Shown here: piece by piece, positions 43,301 through 53,184 of the stretch | How the letters are laid out: each line of letters opens with the position of its first letter | How positions within the stretch are numbered: position 1 is the first letter of the stretch | Assembly (NCBI GenBank): GCA_009731375.1 | Contig: BJOX01000248.1 | Coordinates: 460,882 to 524,881 of the forward strand | DNA length: 64,000 nucleotides | Reading direction: 5' to 3' | From: Paulinella micropora | Taxonomy: Eukaryota > Cercozoa > Imbricatea > Euglyphida | Notes under the pieces: model-generated | Told to the model about the DNA's origin: nothing | The model's input: the letters and a program-made list of their open reading frames with translations, nothing else | Databases searched by the model: none | Made by a program: the position numbers and the translations under genes

Positions 43301-46173
43301 GGCATCGTTAACACCAGTCCTCCGTCTTTCGGGTCTTTGTAAATGAGATCTTTGAGCGCATGAAACGCTTGCAAAGCCTCTTCGTCCCACTTCTCAAAGT
43401 CTCCAAAATCTATCATTTTCTCCACTTTAGCCCGTGTTGCACCCCAATCGGGTATAAACTGGCTATAGTATTGCGCCATCGCAAGGAATGAGTGCAATTC
43501 AGTGCGGTTCTTCGGTATCGGTCGATTCATAATCTCCTCCCTCTTCTCTTTGGATATCGAGACTCGATTATGGGAGATCTCGTACCCTAAGTATGTCACA
43601 CTCGTCTTGGCAAGTTGACACTTCTTTAGATTGCACTTCAGGCCAAAAGCTCCGATGCGCCTGAATATATCGGACAAATGATCGATATGCTCCTCCATTG
43701 TGTTAGAGTATACGATAATGTCATCGATATAGCAAAATGCATATTCTCCCGCCTTCTGTCCCCGCCTTCTCATAAAGCCACCGTCAGACAAATCATCGTA
43801 CTGACTGCTCAACATCTTCTGCATCGCCTTCTGGAAAAGTCCTGGGGCTTGCTTGAGGCCCATCGGAAGCACTTTCCATTGGTATATTTCCATACCCACC
43901 ACAAACGCCGTCAGCCATCTGGACTTTTCCTCCAGTGGTATCTGCCAGAAGCCATTCTTAAGGTCAATGACCGAATAGAATTTTGCATTCCGCAGTACTC
44001 TCCTTCCTTCTTCTAATGTCGGGAGAGGATTTCTCTCTTCCTCCAGCACCTTGTTAACACGAGCATAGTTATCTGTCAGGCGCCATTCTCCTCCTGGCTT
44101 CGGCACTATTCTCAGTTGTGAGACTATTGAGGATGGTGATCTCTCAATAAAGTCCTCATTGAGCAGCTGTCTTGCTAGCTCCTCCGCTATCTTCGCCTCA
44201 TGTATACTCAAATTCGCCCTTCGTGGTGCCGGTGACGGCTCCGCACCCGGTATTTTGTAAATAACCGCAGTGAAATCTTCAGGCTTGACACCACCTGCAT
44301 GTGGAGGGTCAAAAATTTCCTTGTTCGCCTCTAATTTGGCTTTTAAAAGCTCCTTCTCCTTCTCCGTGCCTACTCCTTCTTCCAATATTTTCCGCGCCGC
44401 CTCTTGAAAATCTTCATCAGACATCTGCTTATGCTGCTTGAGGGGTTCTCTGTCCTCCTCCAAGCCTAAGTCCTCTTCCGAGACATCATCTAGGCCCGTC
44501 TTTTCATACGTGACCGTGTCCGGCTCATCATCTTTACCGAGCTCCACCAGCATGTCAATGAGTCTCGCGTATTGCAAAGGAGCTTTACGGGTGTAAAAAC
44601 CATCAAAGCATGTGAATGCTTGCGGTATCAATTTCAACTTGTCGAGGTCTCTGAGCTTCCGCTTGTATGCACTGCTCTGCTCACGAGTTCCCATACGACA
44701 AGCCACCACTAGCTGTTGCTTGCGAGAGGGTACCGGTATAGGATGATCAATAAGCCGGTCCCTTATTTCCTGCGCCCATATCGCCTTCTCATTATATGGC
44801 AGGATAATAGTATACGGCTTATTATTTTCGAATAAAGTCCGTAAGCATTTCTTCACTTCAGACAGTGAACGCGGCCACGTGGGCTCGTCACCCCAGAAAT
44901 CAGTAATAAAACTTTTAATAGTTTCTGGTGGAGTATCCGGGATTCGCCCCGTTCTCCTTGGTACAAACGCCTCCCTTTTTTCTTCTCCTACTTTCGCATG
45001 GAAACAGTATCCGTTAGTAATATGGACATCTGTTCCTACTCCTTCCGCGAATCTCGCCAACGACGGGCTTCTTTGTGCGACACATATAATCTCCTCCTTT
45101 CGCTTCTCGATTAAGTCATCAATAGACTTTTTGTCCCAATGGCATGTCGGAACTGTGACAGTGCACACTTGGGATTCCCAATTGTCGGTCCAGGACAGTT
45201 CATCCGGTCTTACGACATGGGGGTGAACGTACACCTCAAGTGCCTCATGTGCGATGGCCATCTTTTTGTGATCCGTCGCTAGACTCAGCTCATAAGCCTC
45301 ATAAGAGTCAGTAGCGTTGAAGGGATCAATATCGTTCTCTTCTCCTCTTTTTACTCCATATATCACTCGCCGTGCGGCGCAATCAATCACAGCCCCCATC
45401 GTAGCCAATTGGTCATACGATAGTAATATTGACCCGTGGTAACCGGGGACGACATAGAGGTCCATACGGTATACTCGTGCGGATTTCAATTTAAAGGTCA
45501 GTGTGATGATTCCCGTGATATCCGTCCGGCTGCTCACTCCTTTGAGAGTGCCCGTTGACTTTTTCATATTTCCGTCCACCCAGTCCCGGTATCGATTAAA
45601 AAACTTCCTGCCGACAATATTAATATTCGCCATCGTATCATTACCAACTTTTAATATTGTCTTCAATGTTTCACAATAAAGTTCCGTATAACACAGAGCA
45701 TCGGGCCTGTGTATATTGGCTGCGAGAACAAGAACTTTACGTTCCAAATTTTGGAGTCTTGTCTCTAAGTTTTTCAACTCCTCCTTCTTCTCCTCCTGCT
45801 TCACCTCATTAACATTTTTATTATTCTGCGGTACTGGTGCGTTTACTATTTGAGCGACATTGTCTTGTGGTACTTGAGTACACACATTGTCTTTTTGCTC
45901 GCCACCCGCCGCGACCGTAGACATTGAGTCTGTTCGTGGTTGTTTGCTTGGCCGAGGCGATACGTCTGCCATTGGCCTCCTCGCCTCCATCGCAAGTCTC
46001 GCCTTCCTATTTGCATCAGTTATCATTGGTAACCGTGCTGTATGAACGGGTATGAGACTACCTTGGGGCTGCAGTCTCTGTGTACCCACATCTTTGTTTT
46101 CACATAGAGGAAGCGTTGGCCCAGTCTGCACAACAGCATTAGAAAGCACTGTGACTTTAGGGTTAAACTTCAC
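40393..46173 (-). CDS. pol: Gypsy pol: protease, RT, RNase H, integrase, extra C-terminal domain
   Basis: 1,926 codons are open without interruption. A protease-like region at about residues 165-280 has KVGNDTMANINIV where D-[ST]-G-A is expected, then SILLSYDQLATMGAVID. RT at about 650-870 includes LPMGLKQAPGLFQKAM and YIDDIIVYS. RNase H starts near 965 (VVDTDASKFAIGAVL, …TDHHNLLWL). Integrase includes the zinc region (HNCPLLAHPGRQRTH, C-I-P-C) and the D-D-E core (DHVGPF near 1355, SDRGSDF near 1417, GKIERVHRP near 1452). After the integrase tail (HWKGPYQIMEQTG), a basic/acidic linker leads to a C-terminal domain (about 1755-1926) shared with 29449-30177. No ATG lies between gag's UGA and the conserved start of pol, so expression as Gag-Pol by UGA readthrough is the simplest model. 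Confidence 0.92.
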   Translation of the reverse strand: MKFNPKVTVLSNAVVQTGPTLPLCENKDVGTQRLQPQGSLIPVHTARLPMITDANRKARLAMEARRPMADVSPRPSKQPRTDSMSTVAAGGEQKDNVCTQVPQDNVAQIVNAPVPQNNKNVNEVKQEEKKEELKNLETRLQNLERKVLVLAANIHRPDALCYTELYCETLKTILKVGNDTMANINIVGRKFFNRYRDWVDGNMKKSTGTLKGVSSRTDITGIITLTFKLKSARVYRMDLYVVPGYHGSILLSYDQLATMGAVIDCAARRVIYGVKRGEENDIDPFNATDSYEAYELSLATDHKKMAIAHEALEVYVHPHVVRPDELSWTDNWESQVCTVTVPTCHWDKKSIDDLIEKRKEEIICVAQRSPSLARFAEGVGTDVHITNGYCFHAKVGEEKREAFVPRRTGRIPDTPPETIKSFITDFWGDEPTWPRSLSEVKKCLRTLFENNKPYTIILPYNEKAIWAQEIRDRLIDHPIPVPSRKQQLVVACRMGTREQSSAYKRKLRDLDKLKLIPQAFTCFDGFYTRKAPLQYARLIDMLVELGKDDEPDTVTYEKTGLDDVSEEDLGLEEDREPLKQHKQMSDEDFQEAARKILEEGVGTEKEKELLKAKLEANKEIFDPPHAGGVKPEDFTAVIYKIPGAEPSPAPRRANLSIHEAKIAEELARQLLNEDFIERSPSSIVSQLRIVPKPGGEWRLTDNYARVNKVLEEERNPLPTLEEGRRVLRNAKFYSVIDLKNGFWQIPLEEKSRWLTAFVVGMEIYQWKVLPMGLKQAPGLFQKAMQKMLSSQYDDLSDGGFMRRRGQKAGEYAFCYIDDIIVYSNTMEEHIDHLSDIFRRIGAFGLKCNLKKCQLAKTSVTYLGYEISHNRVSISKEKREEIMNRPIPKNRTELHSFLAMAQYYSQFIPDWGATRAKVEKMIDFGDFEKWDEEALQAFHALKDLIYKDPKDGGLVLTMPDFTKQFVVDTDASKFAIGAVLQQEDEEKKLRPIMFISRKLCAAERNYCTRQREALAVVWALKRLREYLWGGPQFTVRTDHHNLLWLMNHEQTGRLARWQAFLSCFDFTMVHLPGKRNVVADSFSRLEFNSEVSALVSTVEMEGLSTDKVYEVSHIEAMEMASGVRYDRTGLRYSPQGPDHGICCELHTQEDAEWSYEVYENAKANIREEEETQEVYAEPPQERRSDLDDDPERIGVRLEDGTIHIASPTAWRQQQAQDPEFKELIQLYQNPDELRMTKAIKDQMKEMGWRDGLLWYKGLHGRYASQPDKWTLWVPESLRRFIFVAAHNCPLLAHPGRQRTHMFVARRFWWKKMKEEIDQAVDACIPCKINKTPLKANFGLIGEFPLHAGMFEFIHIDHVGPFPESKDGYKYLLTAIDRATNYVWIIPVKDVTGKTTAEALIDRIISQIGVPRKICSDRGSDFNNEVIDKLSKYYGMKWQYVTAYNPRANGKIERVHRPLKASLKMYCTKKENQRAWVEAAPSFAFAMNCLPSTALGGSKSSISPYQLVYGREPDIPTSLLHPKDTWADADELFGMRLRVKMEAEQIVRAHREAERRKTDAEGVRQAHLDQIKFQVGDIVLLYHPQVPKGVSSKLFTHWKGPYQIMEQTGPLNYKIRGRGKVQIVNVRRLIKYDPFLLEDESVEEALKRMKDDFKEVPPIHKEAGIDQDDAYRAPIAEKEESEVDSKEKTDRISAVGTQSKSPREHSGKKEKITEAQLRRARNDLINDQPRKAMRSMRSKDVHQEEEGTDTDPNAGNVEIVHERWKEGDAIATIAWVKNVFYLMRPAEQHVADDTLSDLYLMRVVAVPRQMRVTRTLKISSAAKIVQPILQFWRSMDPVEDPKARHYLPVYKDAKSLETWDDTITPRDKDYTAWTIQTLPRGVLDVPFELSLGGIPNKIWDILEQSKFDLTFVGGPPPGKEIRARRRRQ

Positions 46174-46206
46174 AGTCTTCTCCTTCCTCTCTTCTTCCCC
46201 CTCCAG

Positions 46207-48903
46207 TCATTCCACCACCTCGAAACGATTACCTTGAGTAGTGTCCGGGTAGGATGACGTATCGGTCTCCGAGGCAGTGTTGTAGGCCTGAGCTCGACCG
46301 AAATTTGGGTTGGAGCTTGCCCACGAGCCTCCTCCTCCTCTGGGTGGGGGGGCTGGAGCTCGAACAGCTCTCCCTCCATAAGGGGTATATCCCCGACCTC
46401 CTCCTCTTCCTCTCTGAGGGGTTCCCTGCCACCTCGAGGCTCCTCTCCATGTTCCTCGTCCTCGTCCTCCTCCTCCTCCTCCTCCTCCTCCTCCTGCTCC
46501 TGCTCCTCCTTCTCGTCCTCTTTGAGAGGCCTTTAAGTTCTTTTGTCTCTCCCTTTCCTCCTTCTTCTCCTTCATCCTCTTCATGTAGGTAATGATTGCC
46601 TCTCGTAACTCCTCATCATCACACATATTGGCATACCAACCTTCGTTCACAGCGGCAATCTGAAGCATATTGAAAAGGCCCGGTTCCTTGCCTTCCGTCC
46701 TGCTCAGAAAATTTGCCCTTGCTGTTGGGTTCTGCCTATCATGATTGAAAGAGCAGTCTCTGTTCTCCATCTGTGCCTTACACTGCAAGCCCGCGAACCA
46801 CCTCCAACATGCGGTCTTCAGGTCTGGCTCTCTCTGTCTCTTCCAACCGGCAACTCTGTTTGTGTACGTGGCTTGTGCGCCAACAGGTACACCGCCTGCC
46901 TGTGCCGTATGTGCCTCCGTGAGCGAGTCCATGTTTGAGCATGCACTCATCACTTCTTGAAACAGTGCTGACGGAGCAACGCTTTGAACCGTATTTTCGA
47001 ACACGTGTGTCTCGAGGAAGTTCTTGGACTTCACTGAGCTAAACGTCGAGCATTGTTGTATGAGCTGAGTAAGCTTACTCGGGTTAACTGTGTGTAACGC
47101 CGAAAAGAAATAGAGGATGATCGACTTGCGGCCATAGAATAGCCCATAGGAGGAAACTACCTCCGTAAGGGTCGCCGCCAAGCCAACAGCACTCCTCAAA
47201 CTCATCGCCACTGTCTCAAAGATTTCAAATCCTATGAGAGTACCAGTGCAGAGATGCTGGTATCCATGAGATTGAAAATATGAAATGAGTGTGGCCACCG
47301 CCAGTTCACACTGAGCGTCTAGGCTTGTTGCATTGTTTCTCTTAATATCCTCCTTCTTTCTAAAAAACTTGTACTGTGTCAGATCAAATCCCTCCGAGAC
47401 TAGAGATTGGTCAAAAACAGTAACAAGGGCCTCGTATTCCTGCGTTTCGTCGCAAGGAAAAGCCTTCATGCAGGCATTGATCTCTTTGAGCTTGCTCAAA
47501 AGCGAAGCATCAGAGTCTTTGTCTGAGCTCGTCTTGGCATATAGCATGAGACTTGCCACTCCTCCTTTCTTCCCCTTGAAGGCATTTATGATGTTCTGTC
47601 TGTCCTTCTTCTCCGTGTTTGTGACCACCACCGTAGTTGAGCCCGAGGGTGCAGGGGCTGGTGGGGCAGGAGCTGGTGGGGTCAAATATGTCGGAGGGTG
47701 TGTCTTTGCACCACTCACTTTTGCTTTCATTCTTTCCAGTCTCATCGTCTTCTCGAACTCCTCATTCTCTTTCGCCTTCTTCTTCTCAGATATCACCAGC
47801 TTTTGAGCATGAGTGATAAAGGCCACCAATTCAGAAGCAGATCTGAGAAAATTATATTTCTCCACATATTGGTCAACACCTGCTTTGTTGGCGACCGGTG
47901 GTGCGTTACTAAGTGATTTAAGGACAGAGTGATCCTTGGTAGGAATCCATCTCTTCCATGCCTCCTTGTGCAGTAACGCACCCATCAACAGTCTGATCTT
48001 GGTCAGAACTCTGTCGGTCTTCTCTAACTCATCAATCACAGGATGAGTTTCTCCTGCTGCCTTAATGCTTTTTTCCATCTCTGCCTTCCCCTCCTCCAAG
48101 GCCTTTATTTCCATTGTAAAAAAATGAAATATGCCACTCGAGTTTTTCGAACCCAGATTGGTCTTCATTTTTGTTACATCGACTGCCTCCTGACCAGTCG
48201 CGAGGAATCTGGCCGTTGCTCTTGGGTTTGTGTACTGGAGGTAACCCTCACATCGTGGGCCGTATGTACGTTCCCAAATCAGGGTTTGAGTGTACACCCC
48301 AAAGATAGCATCGAGTAATTCAAGGTGGGTGTGTGTGTCCCCAAACTTGATATGCTGTATCTTCTTTCTCTCTTCTGGATCAGAGACCAGTTTGCCGAGG
48401 AGCTGTGCTGTGTTTGATAATAGGATATAGACATCCTTTTTAGCACGACTTTTCTCTCTTCTTTGATCCTGAGGGATCCACACATAGGTATCCTTCTCTA
48501 CCCCCATCTTGTTATCAAACTCTTCTTTAGTGAGGTCATAGTGGTCTTGCACCCACTGTTGTTCCTCCACTGTGATCTCCTCTCCATCACTATGAATCAA
48601 GTCGATCATTTTTCGTCCTCCTCCTCCCGTGTAGGCAGGTGGTAAGGGATTACCATATGCTCCTCCTCCTCCCGTCTCTTCTTGTTCAAATCCTCCTTCA
48701 TCTTCGTCTCCTCCATATCTTCCTTCATCATCCCAGCCCTCTTCTACTCCTCCTCCTACTCCTTCATCTCCTCCTCCTCCTTCATTCAATCCTCCTCCTC
48801 CTCCTTCATTCAATCCTCTTCCTCCTCCTCCTCCTGCTTCTTCTTCTTCTCTTCTTTGATCTGCCTCCGAGAATTCACTCACTTCGGCGGTCTCTGTCGA
48901 CAT
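46207..48903 (-). CDS. gag: Gypsy gag polyprotein
   Basis: 898 codons from the ATG at 48903. The N-terminus is acidic and Gly-rich (coded by microsatellite-like CTC/CTT on the plus strand). A long helical capsid-like middle follows. Near residue 710 is CWRWFAGLQCKAQMENRDCS followed by FNH, a C-x8-C-x8-C-x3-H (CCCH-type) zinc finger in place of the usual CCHC knuckle. The C-terminus is an RGG/Gly-rich RNA-binding tail. The frame ends at UGA (46207-46209). Pol continues in exactly the same frame, so Gag and Gag-Pol may be made by readthrough. Gag forms the particle that packages the element RNA. Confidence 0.88.
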   Translation of the reverse strand: MSTETAEVSEFSEADQRREEEEAGGGGGRGLNEGGGGGLNEGGGGDEGVGGGVEEGWDDEGRYGGDEDEGGFEQEETGGGGAYGNPLPPAYTGGGGRKMIDLIHSDGEEITVEEQQWVQDHYDLTKEEFDNKMGVEKDTYVWIPQDQRREKSRAKKDVYILLSNTAQLLGKLVSDPEERKKIQHIKFGDTHTHLELLDAIFGVYTQTLIWERTYGPRCEGYLQYTNPRATARFLATGQEAVDVTKMKTNLGSKNSSGIFHFFTMEIKALEEGKAEMEKSIKAAGETHPVIDELEKTDRVLTKIRLLMGALLHKEAWKRWIPTKDHSVLKSLSNAPPVANKAGVDQYVEKYNFLRSASELVAFITHAQKLVISEKKKAKENEEFEKTMRLERMKAKVSGAKTHPPTYLTPPAPAPPAPAPSGSTTVVVTNTEKKDRQNIINAFKGKKGGVASLMLYAKTSSDKDSDASLLSKLKEINACMKAFPCDETQEYEALVTVFDQSLVSEGFDLTQYKFFRKKEDIKRNNATSLDAQCELAVATLISYFQSHGYQHLCTGTLIGFEIFETVAMSLRSAVGLAATLTEVVSSYGLFYGRKSIILYFFSALHTVNPSKLTQLIQQCSTFSSVKSKNFLETHVFENTVQSVAPSALFQEVMSACSNMDSLTEAHTAQAGGVPVGAQATYTNRVAGWKRQREPDLKTACWRWFAGLQCKAQMENRDCSFNHDRQNPTARANFLSRTEGKEPGLFNMLQIAAVNEGWYANMCDDEELREAIITYMKRMKEKKEERERQKNLKASQRGREGGAGAGGGGGGGGGGRGRGTWRGASRWQGTPQRGRGGGRGYTPYGGRAVRAPAPPPRGGGGSWASSNPNFGRAQAYNTASETDTSSYPDTTQGNRFEVVE

Positions 48904-49689
48904 GATGTCGTAGTAGTGATCAACAGGAGGACAGTGTCAGCTCCTATGTTTGGTTTTTGTTCGTTTGTGTTCTGTTCCTCCTTCAGTCGATTGACTAGTG
49001 AAGAGAGAAACTAATAGAGAGGGTAGGATAAGATTCCCTGTCCTCTATGAAACACTGTTTGTATGTTTGTTTTTGTTTGAGAAAAATAGTCTTTGAGACT
49101 TTCTCCGATTTCTTGTTCTCCTTACTCAGATTACTTTCTCCTCCTTCTTTTCTATATTGTATCTAGTATGAGGCACTTGGACCTACACACAGATAGTAAT
49201 AGAGAAGCTAGAAAAGCTCTCCTTGAGAAGTCGACAGTCGGTCGGATAGGTTCTCAGACCTACCTTTAGAAAACGATCAGAGATTTGCAAAAATACTCTG
49301 ACGTATGTGTGAGATAATGCAGATAAATGCACAAACTAGAAGGGTAGAGTGTTGTGCTCCTGTCCCTATGCTTGTTTGTGTTTTGTGTGTGTTCCTTCAC
49401 TCTTCTGTCCACCTCCTTCTTCTTGGTCTCTGTGTGAGAACAGCAAGAACGACAGAGAGTTTGTATCTGATGTCTCCTTGTGAGCACACAGATACTGATT
49501 GGGCTAGAGGGTACGAGACACCTGCTTGAGACCAATCAAATTATTTGTTTTGTGAAAGAGTTATGAGGGAGCTGTGTTGGAGTATTTGTTTTCGTCTGAC
49601 GTCCCCGTGTGAGACAGGTCAGTGAAAATTCACTCTGTTGCCTGTGTGGCAAAGCAGAAAGAAATCACCCTAGTGATGTGGACTCCAAA

Positions 49690-49926
49690 TGTAATGCCCC
49701 CAACGATAGCTCGTAAAAAGTCGGTAATACAACCAAACACAGTCCTCAAGAATGAGAATGATGTCTCGTTGTATTAGCTCAGTGAAGCCAAAAAGGAAAA
49801 CGGCAACATACCAGGAATAAAATGGCATCAGGTCCAATCCGGACAAATAATACTGAAAAACAAGCTGGTGCACCTGTCACCAGGAAAAGGTATTTTTTAC
49901 CGGCTATCCGGGGGGTGATGCCTACA
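49690..49926 (-). repeat. Gypsy 5' LTR
   Basis: It has the same length and ends as the 3' LTR. It is followed on the minus strand by TTTGGAGTCCACATC. The TGGAGTCCACATC part begins with TGG and could pair with a tRNA 3' end as primer-binding site after a two-base spacer. The tRNA was not identified. Confidence 0.92.
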
Positions 49927-50120
49927 ATAGGTAGTACCGGGTGGCTTTGTCAGGCTAGGACTCTTGCTTTGTAATTTCTTTCCTTCGTCCTAAACCTGTT
50001 ATGTAAGGCTAGTACAATTTGCTTCGCTTCACCCGGCATGGGCAAGCTGTCTCTTTAGTCCACTGTCTTTAAATTAAATTTGGCTTTCGACCTTATGTTA
50101 GAGTTTAACTTAGAGATTTG
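49927..50120 (+). repeat. PAT-like repeat B2
   Basis: It matches B1 from ATAGGTAGT onward with scattered substitutions. It lies directly after the gypsy 5' LTR, which shows that the gypsy element inserted at the A2/B2 boundary. Confidence 0.8.
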
Positions 50121-51597
50121 TGAATAATTACTGACACGTCACTAAGTGCCCGACCCCAGACCGCCAACGCTTTGAATTCACCGTTACACATAGAGTGATA
50201 TAGGTAAAATAGGTAATTGTCCTTGGGGTGGGCCGGTATGACTAAATATTATTATTAATAAAATTGTCCATAGTATAGCCCCCCGGGTCATAATACATAC
50301 ATAATATTAGTATATATATGATCACGTGAGTAGTCATAACATATAAGAATAAATATATGATAGTATATCCATCTGTGCTGACACATCGAAAGGTATGACC
50401 AATCTGCATCTGAACTGCCAACTACTTAATGATCTCAGTACCCGGTACGGTAGTATGAACTGATTTACACAGTAGACAAAAATTATTAAAAGTTCTGCTC
50501 TGGCACAAAACACGAACGACAACGTCCCTCTGGGTGTTGGGGCCAGCTCAGTTTCTTCGGTGCTTGGAGACACTCTCCAAGGGTTCCAGCGCAATCGGCG
50601 CGTCAAGGCTTCATAACCTAATGACTTACGATATATCGAAGAATGACTTTAATGATTACACCTCGTCCAACAGTAACGGACGACTGAAACGAATGGTAGG
50701 TATTAAGAACGGAACAATAACTGGACCCACTTTGTGGGGGCAGATCATTGGACAATTAATTAGACCCTTCCTCCTCAACTATGTCCGTATTGCTATTTTG
50801 TACGTTAGCAATATTAGTTACGGTTAGTAGTATTATTAGTTATTAATACAGTCATTTAGAGTACCTTTTCTGGTACTGGTGGCACTAGCTTTTTACCAGG
50901 ACCCTTATTGCCCATATCAGGCCGTTTCGTGGGTCATTTTCTGGAGGTACATCTTTTGTGTGACGTCGTCAGTTAGACTGGCGGGAATTGTTTCATTATT
51001 GTTAAATTCTTCTGCGTGGGAAATCGTGAACCGGTAGGAGGAGGACACCCCGAGTGCCGCTTGCCGTTTGGAGAAGTCGCGAGGGTTTTCTTCCAATGGG
51101 TTATGAGCCTTGCAGCGTGATCTGTGCAACGGATCGCAGAGAAGAACCTTCGGTCAAGGGGTGTGGGGTCCACCTTAAGTGACCCCATTACAGGAAAGTG
51201 CGCATCAATTGTGTGGCTACAGCTGATCACTGTAGACTCTACCCACGCTCTGCTCTGCTTGTGTGCAGTGCAAGGGCAAGGTGGGTGACAAGTGGGACAG
51301 GACAGAGAGACAGGGGGTTACACCGAATCGTACAGGTCGTAGTGCAAGAGGGGGTGGGCCTCCTAAAGGTGTTGTTCATTTGTTCTGTGACGTGGCAAGT
51401 TGTGTTGGCCGTGGTCCCGTCCTGGATTGAGCACCAGGAGCCACGGTCACGACAGTGTACAAGACCAGTGAACAACCCATCCCCTCCCTCCCTGCTATAA
51501 CCAGATCCACTCATACCTGATGATGGATCAGCCCCGCTCATACCTGAGGACGGGTTTTCGGCAGAAGAGATCGAGGAAGAGCTAGCTGAAGAAGGTC
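50121..51597. other. Unassigned stretch between PAT-like B2 and MYND ORF
   Basis: AT-rich with TATTATTAATA motifs to about 50900, then more mixed composition. No convincing gene. The minus-strand open frame at 51239-51658 (Ser-rich) overlaps the predicted splice donor of the MYND ORF and may be chance. Confidence 0.4.
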
Positions 51598-53184
51598 TTA
51601 CCTCGCTTGCACCCCCGTCCCTTCCCAACGATGACAACTGTGCCCGCAGGGGCACCAACGCGGCAAAGCTCTCGGCAGGGTATGCCCCCTCGGCCCGTTG
51701 TCAACCCTAACCGGAGGTGGAGGTACCCAGCTGGGAACGTACTCAATCGGAGCACCACATACCATTAAGCGATGATAGCGGACCTTTGCCCTCCGGTAAT
51801 CCTGAACATCGATGAAATCCATCGCCCACGGTCCGGGTTGCCCCGGAACCCGTACCCTCGGTGCCGGCGCCCGCAAGCAGTTAACAAGCTTCTGTCGATT
51901 GAAAAAAGGCAAGAGGTCATCCAGGAGTTGGCATGGTGGCTCCACCCTGCCATCCTCACCAACCCCATACTCCCCCAAATGATTTTCCATTTCCATCCAT
52001 GGGAATACAGTGTTATGCAGAGACAACGGCCGCCACGAAGGATCGTTGCCAGCCGCCACACCAGGTCCTTCCCCGTGCACCACACCAACACTAGATGGCC
52101 TCCCCACAGGCGGATCCAAAGGTGCCAACACCACCGTCGAGGCAGTTGAATCCATCCTCATCGGCCTCTCGCCAACACCCTCTGAATCGCCCAGGTCGTC
52201 TTCACTCCCATCGCTGTCATCTTCACCATCATGACTGCTGTCAGGTTCGCGATCTCCACCTTCTCCACCGTCAGCGGCGTCGGCCGGACCCACCCCCGAA
52301 ACCGGTAAAGCAGGCACCTCCCCACGTCGAAAGTGAAAAAGGTTCAACCACAACGCGTTGGCCCCCACATGAGAGTAGATCGTCAGCCCCAAGCCTTTGT
52401 CTGGGAATTGGACAAAGACATCCAATATATTGGGATGCTCGTCCACATATGTACAGAAGGCACGATGCTGGCCCCGCCCCAATTCCGAACACTCCGGAGA
52501 GCAGTACAGAATGACCCCACATCTTCCACAAGGAAAGACATGTTCGCATACCTCGCGGCAGGTATCACAAATAGCCGCAGGCCGGCCCCCCGATCGCAGT
52601 GCCGCAGTGCAAGGCCCACACCTAGTGAACTCGCTGTACCACTTCTCCTCCAGAAAGTCGAATAGAAGGTAGCGACTCAGGTAGAACGCCTCGTGCACGT
52701 TGCAGTGATTCAACGCCACATGCACATCAGCCCCAGCGATAACAATTCGCGAAGCCCCCCGATCCCTTCTTGTAGCAGACTCCGGTATCCAGTGTACCTC
52801 CGGAGGCTCCCGGTTCATAATGCCATCGTAATAAGGAATCGGGTCGTCATTATAGACGTGGAACGCATCTCCCGGCCGACCCCCGCAAAGCACGTTGGTA
52901 ATTCGCCTGATCACCGATACCTAGCGCTCACCGTCCCAAACGTTAAGATTTTGACTCCGGGCCTGCTCTTCCTCGCAGTCATCCCCACGAAACGCCTCCA
53001 ACGCTCGCAACTTCTCTTGCCCCGTCATCGCAGGCCGTTCAACAAGCATTGGGGGCGACGACGCAGGTCCCGGTCGCTCACCCGTGGAATCCCCCAGTGG
53101 ATCCTTCCGCGCAGACGAAGACGATGAAGCCGCACCGCCCATCGCCTGAGAAGACGCCGCCTGCCCCAAGCCGCCCTGTCTCAC
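51598..53184 (-). CDS. MYND zinc-finger protein, possibly the C-part of a copia gag
   Basis: The frame runs from about 53184 down to 51598, crossing one TAG at 52921-52923 (NVWDGER, stop, VSVIRR). The upper part is Ser/Ala-rich. At about residues 100-135 after the TAG is CDTC, C-G-R-C, YCSPEC and HRAFC, spaced C-x2-C-x7-C-x2-C-x4-YC-x3-C-x7-H-x3-C. This is the MYND pattern, a protein-interaction zinc finger. Downstream lie an acidic Gly/Asp/Ser stretch and a Pro-rich end. The frame ends at GCGAG/GTAAGACC, a near-perfect 5' splice site overlapping the TAA, so another exon may follow. It directly continues the copia gag on the same strand with one frame change near 53180. It is either a host-derived domain in the element or a host gene beside it. 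Confidence 0.5.

Larger units (their letters stand above)
39302..49926 (-). mobile_element. Intact-looking Ty3/gypsy retrotransposon
   Basis: It has LTRs of 237 bp at both ends, ATAG target duplication (39298-39301 and 49927-49930), gag (48903-46207) and pol (46173-40393) open throughout, and a GGGAGGGGG polypurine tract just inside the 3' LTR. The LTRs differ at only about two positions, so insertion is recent and the element may still be mobile. It sits inside the PAT-like element. Confidence 0.93.
31127..50120 (+). mobile_element. PAT-like (DIRS-order) tyrosine-recombinase retrotransposon, split by a gypsy insertion
   Basis: The order is repeat A1 (31127-31421), gag, RT/RNase H, tyrosine recombinase, B1 (38751-38935), A2 (38953-39254), then B2 (49927-50120). 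This A1 ... B1-A2-B2 arrangement of split direct repeats is the hallmark of PAT-like DIRS elements, which make no target duplication. The complete Ty3/gypsy element 39302-49926 separates A2 from B2. Gag, pol and recombinase frames all carry stops or frame changes, so this copy is dead. Confidence 0.8.

Noticed and set aside
40758-46237. Plus-strand ORFs opposite gypsy gag-pol
   Set aside because: They are antisense shadows of the verified pol and gag frames.
52900-52950. 26-base mini-intron GTGAGC…ATCAG removing the TAG in the MYND frame
   Set aside because: Removing it shifts into a frame that loses the MYND-containing protein.
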